A DNA stretch of 13,608 nucleotides, taken from JAGMES01 sp023128035. GTDB taxonomy: Bacteria > Bacillota > Halanaerobiia > DY22613. This document shows positions 8,201-13,608 of this stretch, in pieces. The stretch lies in the NCBI GenBank assembly GCA_030627905.1, contig DAOVRZ010000131.1:1-13608 (forward strand), given 5' to 3'. Under the pieces are notes generated by a model. That model saw nothing but the letters and a program-made list of their open reading frames with translations. It did not search any database and was not told the DNA's origin. Both the position numbers and the translations under genes were made by a program. Position 1 is the stretch's first letter, and each line of letters begins with the position of its first letter.

Positions 8201-9811
8201 GAAACGGACATCAATCGGGTATCAATTTCCGTGGGAAAATCTATTCCGGGAGCACAGATTATGATTTTGAATAGTGATCTGGAAGCCTGTCTTAAGGGAA
8301 ACATCGGAGAAGTTTATATTCGTACACCTTTCATTTCGTCAGGCTATTATGGAGACAGTGAATTGACCAAAGAGGTATTTATCAAAAATCCTTTCAGTCA
8401 AAACCCTCAGGATATTATCTATAAAACAGGGGATTTAGGAAAACTGCTTCCTGACGGTGATCTTGAACTCATGGGAAGAACAGATCATCAGGTCAAACTG
8501 CGAGGGTTCCGGGTAGAACTTGGAGAAATCGAAAATCGGCTTTTATCTAATGAAAAGGTCAAAGAAGCTGTAGTAGTAGCAAGAGAGGATGAAACAGGAG
8601 GTAAGTATCTCTGCGCTTATGTAGTAGGGGATGAGGGACTTTCTGTACCCGAGTTAAGAGAGAATTTATCAAAAGAATTGCCAAACTACATGATTCCAGC
8701 ATACTTTGTCCAACTTGAAAAGTTGCCACTGACACCTACCGGAAAAGTGGACAGAAAAGTTTTGCCCCAACCACAAGCCAGTTTGGATATGGGTGAAGAA
8801 TATGTGGAGCCAGCAAATGAGATAGAAGCGAAACTTGTTTCCATTTGGGAAGAGGTTCTCGGCATTAGCGGAATTGGTATTAAACACAATTTCTTTGAAA
8901 TCGGAGGAAACTCAATAAATTCTTTAAAGGTGATAGGTTTAATTAAAAAAGAATTTGATATAGATGTCTCTTTGGGTGAGTTGATGGTGAATCCAACCAT
9001 TTCGGCGATTGCTGAAAATATTTATACCGAAAGTATTCTGGGGAAATTGGAATGTGTTGTTAAGCTGAATCAAACTTCCCCTGAGAAAAAAAATATTTTT
9101 ATTATCCACAGTATTGATGGGATGGTTTTTCACTATAAAGGGTTAGCCAAATTACTAGAGCCAATCTGCAATTTTTATGGTATTCAAGCCAGAGGTATTT
9201 TAAAAGAGGCAATTTTACCAAAAAGTGTGGATGAACTTGTCAAAGAATATATGTATGAGATGAAAGCAATTCAACCAGAAGGTCCATATATTATTGGGGG
9301 ACATTGCTTTGGAATGATGTTTGCGTATGAAATGGCACGGATGCTAGAAGAACAAGGTGATGAAGTGGAAAAATTGATTATCATTGATGAACAAGTGTAT
9401 TTGAATAATAGCCAATTGGCTTACATGAAGTTTAACACTTACTTATATAAGCCATATAGAGTCGTTAAAAAGCTGTATTATAAACATTTTGCTAAGTCTT
9501 TGGATGCGGAAGGCTATCTTGCTAAAAAACCAAAACCAACAGTAGGGGAAGCCCAGAGTGGTGAAGCAGTCTCTAAGAATTTCCAATACCTTGGTCGGAA
9601 CAAATATAAATATAAGGGAATCATTAATTCCCCAACATTTGCTATTAAGGCACAAGATTCTGTTTGGGCAAGATTCACCAAAGAGCATTGGAGTAAAATG
9701 ACTAATGGAAGTGTGGAAATAGTCGAGATTCCGGGTGACCATTGGAATTTATTTAATGAACCGTATGTTGAAGAACTGGCTAAAGTTATGAAAAGGGCCA
9801 TTAGTGAATAA
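5275..9811 (+). CDS. Nonribosomal peptide synthetase, A-PCP-TE termination module, interrupted by a group II intron
   Basis: The exons are 5275-5982 (236 codons) and 7919-9811 (630 codons plus stop), joining to an 866-residue protein. The ATG at 5275 follows AGGAGG at good spacing. Exon 1 carries A2 (LKAGGIFAPID), A3 (YFTSGSTGKPK) and A4 (FDPFLRD). Exon 2 carries A5 (NMYGPTE), A7 (YKTGDL), A8 (GRTDHQVKLRGFRVELGE) and A10 (TGKVDRK). The spliced join reads GATLCIP-ESREIVLSPKKL, a normal A4-A5 linker. A carrier domain follows, with phosphopantetheine Ser at residue 568 (8912-8914, in GGNSI), then a type I thioesterase. The thioesterase motif is GHCFG, with Cys at residue 699 (9305-9307) where most have Ser. 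Asp 726 (in IIIDEQV) and His 844 (in GDHW) complete a likely triad. There is no N-terminal condensation domain; the last C domain of the upstream NRPS probably serves it. Without splicing, translation stops at 6073-6075 and yields only a 266-residue fragment. This is the chain-terminating module. Confidence 0.88.
5972..5982 (+). other. Candidate intron-binding sites IBS2 and IBS1 at the 5' exon end
   Basis: The six exon bases before the intron, ATTCCA (5977-5982), can pair fully with TGGGAT at 6151-6156 (one G-U pair), a candidate EBS1. The preceding TGTGT (5972-5976) pairs with ACACA at 6081-6085, a candidate EBS2. EBS2 lies about 65 nt before EBS1, the usual order in domain I of group II introns. 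Short matches like these can arise by chance, and domain I was not folded. Confidence 0.4.
6455..7816 (+). CDS. ltrA: Group II intron reverse transcriptase/maturase
   Basis: This 453-residue protein assists splicing of its intron and copies the RNA into DNA at new sites. The RT blocks run in order: KRPLGIPALEDKIVQ, then DADIKGFFDHVDHEW with the first catalytic Asp, then GVPQGGNLSPLLANVYLH, then RYADDYVV with the catalytic YADD at 7250-7261, then FDFLGFTHY. The maturase (X/GIIM) region follows, with LRGHYQYYGVSDN. The protein ends soon after, without a Cys-rich HNH endonuclease domain, so this is an endonuclease-less type. Such introns usually rely on alternative priming for mobility. The ATG at 6455 follows an AAAGGGG ribosome binding site. 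No frameshift or missing block is seen, so the intron may be active. The symbol is the generic family name. Confidence 0.93.
   Translation: MKLQAGDTLTGHRTRESVRTKLARIAQRACKDENAKFNSLAHLMCKSTLQEAFRRVVKSAAPGIDGETKESYAENLDENLDNLLKRLKTDSFKPKPVRRKYITKLGSDKKRPLGIPALEDKIVQITLVIILESIYEQDFLYFSFGFRPYRSCHDALKHLSKNIGTKKVNFIVDADIKGFFDHVDHEWMMRFLQHRISDSKILRLIKRFLKAGVMEDGIIYKGKEGVPQGGNLSPLLANVYLHYVLDLWVERSVKRGCMGEVYMTRYADDYVVCFQYKRDAERFYHALKQRLAKFGLALAEEKTRIINFGRFAERDVKRRGGRKPETFDFLGFTHYCGRSRRGKFKLKWKTSRKKFHAKVQDFKKWIKENRHLTLKEIWKTVNQKLRGHYQYYGVSDNWNNLLNYKREIEKLLHKWLNRRSQRNKLTWDKFDKMLERYPLALPKSLVNLNSAFV
7832..7918 (+). ncRNA. Group II intron domains V and VI
   Basis: Domain V is 7832-7864: it starts GAGCCGGAT and ends AGTCCGGTTC, with the typical short hairpin and a catalytic AGC-type triad near its base. 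It lies only 15 nt after the maturase stop codon. Domain VI follows: GGCGGC (7872-7877) pairs with GCCGTC (7905-7910). An unpaired A at 7912 is the likely branch point for lariat formation, seven bases from the predicted intron end. I assigned the pairings by eye, without folding. Confidence 0.8.
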
Positions 9812-9826
9812 TGGGTGGAGGTGAGA

Positions 9827-10981
9827 ATGTTGAAATATGATTATAATACCCAGAAAGAATTAAGAGAAGAACTGCGGACATATCTAAAAAAAATGAGGGA
9901 GTTAGCCCTGTTAGAAAATAAAAAAGACGCTGGTATGCTTAAAAAGGTAATCTTTACCGAACGCAGAAAAGGATTTTTGAATAATGAGTATGTTGACAGG
10001 CTCGTGCTCTTTTTAAGAGGGACAGGGTGTTCTTTATCTAAAGAAACAGGTGGGTGTACATTTTGCGGTTTTTATAATGCGACTAACTTCGGGGTAAAAA
10101 TCCAGGATGAAGATTATATCTCACAAATAAAAGAAGTGATCGGCGATCAAAGTATCGAATTTAATAAATTTCCAATTGTTTGTTTATATAATGATGGAAG
10201 TATGCTCCGGGAAGAGGAGATTAGCTTTTCTACTCTAATTAGTATTTTAAAGGTTTTAAATCAAGAAGAAAGTGTAAAAAAGATCGTCATAGAATCTAGA
10301 GTCGAAGACCTTATGGAAGAAAAGATTTTGCAAATGAAAAAAGCAGTAGATAAAGAATTGGAGATTGCTGTAGGCTTTGAATCGGCCAATCCCTTGATTA
10401 GAGATCTATGCATCAACAAAAATTTTGAAAACAGCGTCTTCGAGAATTCTGTTCGACTTGCAAAAGAGCATAATATCAGTCTGATCCCATTATTAATGTT
10501 AAAACCCCCATTTTTAACTGAATTTGAGGCAATTGAGGATTACATTAAGAGTTTATGTTATCTTGAAAAGTTTAATCTAAAAAGGATTGACATGGAGCTG
10601 CCAACGGTTGAAAAAAATACTTTGATGTATGAGTTATGTGTCAATCAAGTATATAGACCCGCCTGGTTTTGGTCTGTAGTAAATATACTGAAAACCCGGG
10701 TTAATCTTGACTTAACAACCCCAATTTATATCAGTCCAATGAATTATTCAGTATCTGCTGAAGCCAATTCTTCAAACTGTCCTTCCTGTGATGAACAGTT
10801 TTCTGGAGCATTTCAGAGTTTTAATAAAGATGGTGATGTTTGCGTATTCGATAAGATTGAGTGTTCATGTAAAAAAGAGTGGGAGCGTCTGCTAGAAGTA
10901 GAGTGCGATGAGGAACTTCCAGAGCGTGTGAAAATGTGCCTGGAAAGTTTAAGAAAGAAATTTGTCTGTCTAGTAAGTTAA
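9827..10981 (+). CDS. Radical SAM protein resembling the archaeosine RaSEA family
   Basis: This 384-residue protein likely binds a [4Fe-4S] cluster and S-adenosylmethionine and starts radical chemistry. Its cluster motif is Cys-x8-Cys-x2-Cys at residues 68, 77 and 80 (GCSLSKETGGCTFCGF), longer than the usual Cx3Cx2C. That spacing and the order of conserved blocks resemble the RaSEA/Elp3-like family (TIGR01210 type), recalled from memory. The C-terminal half has further Cys: CPSC, a lone Cys, and CSCKKEW, which may bind zinc or a second cluster as in that family. RaSEA cleaves a lysine C-N bond to give the amidine of archaeosine, but nothing here shows a tRNA role. Its place between an NRPS and a PLP enzyme suggests precursor or peptide tailoring. 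I chose the ATG at 9827 over the GTG at 9815 because GGAGG (9817-9821) lies 5 nt before it. The upstream NRPS stop is 15 nt away, so translation is probably coupled. Confidence 0.82.
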   Translation: MLKYDYNTQKELREELRTYLKKMRELALLENKKDAGMLKKVIFTERRKGFLNNEYVDRLVLFLRGTGCSLSKETGGCTFCGFYNATNFGVKIQDEDYISQIKEVIGDQSIEFNKFPIVCLYNDGSMLREEEISFSTLISILKVLNQEESVKKIVIESRVEDLMEEKILQMKKAVDKELEIAVGFESANPLIRDLCINKNFENSVFENSVRLAKEHNISLIPLLMLKPPFLTEFEAIEDYIKSLCYLEKFNLKRIDMELPTVEKNTLMYELCVNQVYRPAWFWSVVNILKTRVNLDLTTPIYISPMNYSVSAEANSSNCPSCDEQFSGAFQSFNKDGDVCVFDKIECSCKKEWERLLEVECDEELPERVKMCLESLRKKFVCLVS

Positions 10982-11001
10982 TAATAAAGGAGAGATTTGA
11001 A

Positions 11002-12123
11002 ATGAAAATTGCACTACATTTAATGGAACCATGGTTAATCAAAAATCAATGCGTAAAGTATAATTTGGGTGAAAGTGGTATTGAGGATAAGACCTTGGGA
11101 GAAATTCTAGAGATCACCAATACAACAATGGAAGAGTTGGCTCAATGCAGTTTTGCGAACAATGATACTTATGGTTCATTAAATTTGAGAAAAATCATTG
11201 CCTCTTTTTATGAAAATGTAAAACCGGAAAATATTTTGGTTACCACGGGAACTAGTGAAGCACTCTTTATCTATTATCAACTGCGATACAAACAGGGTGC
11301 CAATATTATTGTTCCATTCCCAACTTTTCAGACACTTTATGAAGTACCCAGGTATATTGGGTACGATGTACGGTTGTTGCATTTAGAACTTGATAATAAT
11401 TTCCGAATTGATCTTAATGAACTGGAAGCACTTATTGATGAGAATACTAAAATACTTGTCTTAAATAACCCACATAATCCTACGGGAATGAGATTGACAA
11501 TGGAGGAAATCAATCAAATTACCTGCCTCTGTAAAAAACATGGAGTGGAAATTCTGGCAGATGAACATTATCGTTTTATCCCATATGGTGAGGAAAAGTT
11601 GATTCCATCTTTATATGATCAAGCTGAGAATATTGTGACCGTAGGGTCAATGATTAAATGCTTTGCATGCGTTGGATTACGGGTTGGTTGGATGATTGGG
11701 TCTAAGGATTTAATTGACGATGGACGGGATTTTAAAGATTATACAACTCATACCATTACACAAGTAAATGATTTACTTGCTCAAAAACTTTTATTGAATT
11801 GGGAGAAGATTGTATATGAGCATAGGGTGTGGATTGATACAAATAGAGCTGAGTTTAGAAAGTTTATAAGCAAACACAAGGATTTTATAGATTGGATCGA
11901 ACCCCAGGGGGGAATTGTAGCATTTCCTTTCCTAAAAGAGAAGTCGATCTGTAGTCAGGAATTTGCACAAAAATTGGTTGATAAAACTGAAGTCTTTATT
12001 TTACCCGGGGAAGCTTTTGAGAGACCTGGCTATTTTAGGGTAGGTTTTGGAATAAAACCAGAATGTTTTAGTAAAGCATTGAAATTAATGTCTGAATTTA
12101 TTGAGTCGGGCGATTGGAAGTAA
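11002..12123 (+). CDS. PLP-dependent fold-type I enzyme resembling capreomycidine synthase
   Basis: This 373-residue protein has class I/II aminotransferase features: NNPHNPTG, ADEHYR (Asp binding the PLP ring nitrogen), and SMIKCFACVGLRVGW with the probable Schiff-base Lys at residue 219 (11656-11658). A TSEAL segment near residue 90 likely contacts the PLP phosphate. The N-terminal EPWL...GESGIEDKTLGE pattern resembles capreomycidine synthases (VioD and OrfR), which cyclise 3-hydroxyarginine to capreomycidine; this rests on remembered sequences. No VioC-type hydroxylase is visible here, so the substrate may differ. A plain aminotransferase is the main alternative. The ATG at 11002 follows AAAGGAGA at 8 nt spacing, 20 nt after the radical SAM stop; an in-frame ATG at 10936 overlaps the upstream gene and is less likely. 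Confidence 0.85.
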   Translation: MKIALHLMEPWLIKNQCVKYNLGESGIEDKTLGEILEITNTTMEELAQCSFANNDTYGSLNLRKIIASFYENVKPENILVTTGTSEALFIYYQLRYKQGANIIVPFPTFQTLYEVPRYIGYDVRLLHLELDNNFRIDLNELEALIDENTKILVLNNPHNPTGMRLTMEEINQITCLCKKHGVEILADEHYRFIPYGEEKLIPSLYDQAENIVTVGSMIKCFACVGLRVGWMIGSKDLIDDGRDFKDYTTHTITQVNDLLAQKLLLNWEKIVYEHRVWIDTNRAEFRKFISKHKDFIDWIEPQGGIVAFPFLKEKSICSQEFAQKLVDKTEVFILPGEAFERPGYFRVGFGIKPECFSKALKLMSEFIESGDWK

Positions 12124-12133
12124 GGGCAACTTC

Positions 12134-12183
12134 GGAGGTGTATGATTGCTCAAAACTATCGGAGGTATGATGATGAAATATAG
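12134..12183 (+). other. Tandem ribosome binding sites and a possible 13-codon leader ORF
   Basis: Two near-identical blocks, each GGAGG plus ATG, precede the hydrolase gene (GGAGG at 12134-12138 and 12161-12165). The first could serve an ATG at 12142, which reads 13 codons to a TAG at 12181-12183 in another frame (MIAQNYRRYDDEI), or the in-frame TTG at 12146. The second serves the hydrolase at 12173. This may be a local duplication. Translation of the short ORF is unproven. Confidence 0.4.
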
Positions 12184-13126
12184 TACTTTTAAGGAGCTGT
12201 ATAAAGATGTTTCTATTTTAGGTGATCAACAAAAATGTAGTGAAGCCTTAAATTTGTTAAAGCAAGCTCTGGAAAACTTCCCTACAAATGAATATCAAGA
12301 GCATTTTTCAGAAATTGAATTTGCTAAAGCTACTCTTAGTTATGAATGTGGCATGTACGAAGAATATATCCAAATCTTAACTGAAATCATTGGGCAAGGT
12401 TTTGCTTATCCCCAAAAGTATTTGAATATAATGCCTGTATCTGATGAAAGGTTTTTAAAGCTGAAAGAAAAAAATCTCATGCTATTAAACCAGGCACAGA
12501 AACAAGCAAAATTGGAATATGAAGTTCATTTACCAGAAGGTTATAATGAAAAAAAGAAATATCCATTATTTCTCGCTTTGCATGGTAATGGTGGAAACAT
12601 AAAAGAGTTTAGTGATTATTGGAAACCTAATCGTTTTACAGAAAGAGGGTTTATCTTTGCATATGTTCAATCTTCACAGATATGGTGGCATAATGGTTAT
12701 GGATGGACCAAGAACTTGAGTATCGCTAGAAAAGATATTCAACATTGTTATGACCTGATATCACAGCAGTATTTAATTGATTCAGAATATACCTTAATTG
12801 GTGGATTTTCGGGCGGAGCGATTGCTTCTTTGGATATTACCATGGCCAATGTATTCCCAGTGAATGGTTTCGTTCTTCTATGCCCTGGCTTAAACCCAGA
12901 ATCTTTTACTAAAGAGAAAGTTGTATACGCTGCTCTAAGGGGAGTGAAGGGGGTGTTGATGGAGGGAGAACTTTTAGCACCGGTGCAATCTCAGGAAGAG
13001 ATGATATCACTATTTCGTGAAGTAGGATTACAGTATAAGTATATCATCAATAAGGGAATAGGCCACTGGTTTCCAGACAATTTATCCGAAGAATTAGAGA
13101 ATGGATTACGATTTATACTTGAATAG
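12173..13126 (+). CDS. Alpha/beta hydrolase with an N-terminal TPR-like region
   Basis: This 317-residue protein has two parts. Residues about 1-100 are helical and resemble tetratricopeptide repeats, which bind protein partners. From about residue 115 it resembles secretory-type esterases: YEVHLPEGY and KYPLFLALHGNGGN (oxyanion-hole loop), then GGFSGGA with the nucleophilic Ser at residue 213 (12809-12811), and GHWFPD with the likely catalytic His at residue 298. The usual acid position, in GELLAPV, has no clear Asp, so the acid is uncertain. No signal peptide is seen, so it is probably cytosolic. It may hydrolyse or transfer the product or a carrier-bound ester. The ATG at 12173 lies 7 nt after GGAGG (12161-12165). 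The upstream TTG at 12146 would add 9 residues. It is the last gene before the terminator. Confidence 0.8.
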   Translation: MKYSTFKELYKDVSILGDQQKCSEALNLLKQALENFPTNEYQEHFSEIEFAKATLSYECGMYEEYIQILTEIIGQGFAYPQKYLNIMPVSDERFLKLKEKNLMLLNQAQKQAKLEYEVHLPEGYNEKKKYPLFLALHGNGGNIKEFSDYWKPNRFTERGFIFAYVQSSQIWWHNGYGWTKNLSIARKDIQHCYDLISQQYLIDSEYTLIGGFSGGAIASLDITMANVFPVNGFVLLCPGLNPESFTKEKVVYAALRGVKGVLMEGELLAPVQSQEEMISLFREVGLQYKYIINKGIGHWFPDNLSEELENGLRFILE

Positions 13127-13141
13127 GAATTTTATTTATAG

Positions 13142-13178
13142 AGCCTGCTTTGAATTAAGCAGGCTACAATTCTTTTCC
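13142..13178 (+). terminator. Rho-independent terminator of the NRPS operon
   Basis: AGCCTGCTT (13142-13150) and AAGCAGGCT (13157-13165) form a perfect 9-bp stem with a 6-nt loop. A T-rich stretch follows (ATTCTTTT, to about 13176). It lies 15 nt after the hydrolase stop and is the expected operon end. Confidence 0.85.
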
Positions 13179-13534
13179 TATTCTTGACTATTTTAGGAAA
13201 AAGCAAATCCTTGCTTAAGTTCATCAATCAGGTCAGTAAACCGATAATATTTTTAAAAGCTTCGATATATGTGAAAATGACATTTGATGAAACATTGTTG
13301 TTATTGAAAGCAGTTTTTGTTATTAACCTATTTATTTTTTTGTTTTTCTGATATACTCAATTGTTCTTTAAGCACGTGATATCAAGTAATGGTAGTTTTA
13401 CTTGCTGAATCTAAGATTAAAGCTCTAAATGAGCAAATTAGCTTACAAATATTTACAAATAAATATAGATATCCAAAACATTTTAGTGTATGATAAAGTT
13501 ACACAACAAAATCACACTAAAAAGGATGTTTTAG
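13179..13534. other. AT-rich intergenic region with no convincing gene
   Basis: About 350 bp follow the operon terminator. No ORF has a ribosome binding site and a recognisable product. A + strand TTG ORF from 13184 (about 55 codons, hydrophobic) and a short ATG ORF from 13389 both lack signals. On the minus strand, 13193-13252 reads as YYRFTDLIDELKQGFAFS and then a stop, a possible remnant of a gene tail, but it is only 19 codons. Two copies of TTACAAATA (13443-13451 and 13453-13461) lie in tandem. The promoter of the rightmost gene should be here, but I see no good -35/-10 pair. Confidence 0.5.
13481..13522 (+). repeat. Inverted repeat upstream of the rightmost gene
   Basis: TTTTAGTGT (13481-13489) and ACACTAAAA (13514-13522) are perfect 9-bp inverted copies with a 24-bp spacer. 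The right arm ends just before the ribosome binding site (GGA at 13524-13526) of the gene starting at 13535. This could be an operator, an RNA hairpin, or part of an element end. Confidence 0.45.
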
Positions 13535-13608
13535 ATGTCTAACTTTATCTTACCACATAATGAATTAGTTAACAAGTTTTTTGAGAAAACTAATCTTGCT
13601 CTTTACTA
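13535..13608 (+). CDS. Unidentified gene, N-terminal 24 codons only
   Basis: An ATG at 13535 follows AAAGGA (13521-13526) at 8 nt spacing. The frame stays open to the window edge and starts MSNFILPHNELVNKFFEKTN. I cannot assign it to a family. A transposase is possible given the surroundings, but this is a guess. It lies beyond the operon terminator and is probably a separate unit. Confidence 0.55.
   Translation, partial: MSNFILPHNELVNKFFEKTNLALY

Noticed and set aside
13184..13351. A 55-codon hydrophobic ORF starting with TTG
   Set aside because: It has no ribosome binding site, starts just after a terminator and overlaps a T-rich stretch.

Overview
The window is part of a nonribosomal peptide biosynthesis operon from a low-GC Gram-positive bacterium, most likely a Clostridia- or Bacilli-type Bacillota. 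The evidence is AT-rich codon use, strong GGAGG ribosome binding sites, AT-rich spacers and one-strand gene packing. The genus cannot be told from the sequence. All supported genes lie on the + strand.

Layout. Positions 1 to about 238 are the right end of an insertion sequence. Its last 22 codons read like the C-terminus of an IS630-family transposase. From about 238 the sequence changes abruptly into the A8 motif of an NRPS adenylation domain, so the first NRPS gene (238-5217) has lost its 5' part to the insertion. What remains is A(tail)-PCP-C-A-PCP-C. A perfect 17-bp hairpin sits in the short gap before the second NRPS gene. That gene (A-PCP-TE, 5275-9811) is interrupted inside its adenylation domain by a complete group II intron (5983-7918) with its own reverse transcriptase/maturase. 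Splicing at the predicted boundaries restores an 866-residue protein. Next come a radical SAM enzyme resembling the archaeosine RaSEA family (9827-10981), a PLP enzyme resembling capreomycidine synthase (11002-12123), and a TPR-like plus alpha/beta hydrolase protein (12173-13126). A rho-independent terminator follows (13142-13178). About 350 bp of AT-rich, gene-poor DNA precedes the first 24 codons of an unidentified gene at the right edge.

How the genes work together (inference). The two NRPS proteins form the end of an assembly line. Protein 1 ends with a condensation domain, and protein 2 supplies the A-PCP-TE that completes the last module, so this module is split between C and A. The terminal A domain has an Asp-Pro-Arg-His start to its specificity code, like domains I remember as activating side-chain carboxyls of acidic residues. 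The thioesterase has Cys in place of the usual nucleophilic Ser. The radical SAM and PLP enzymes may make or tailor an unusual residue, possibly amidine- or cyclic-guanidine-like. The hydrolase may process or release product. With an IS in the first NRPS gene and an intron in the second, the locus may be silenced or conditional. The combination of a RaSEA-like enzyme, a capreomycidine synthase-like enzyme and a Cys-thioesterase NRPS is the best candidate for something undescribed.
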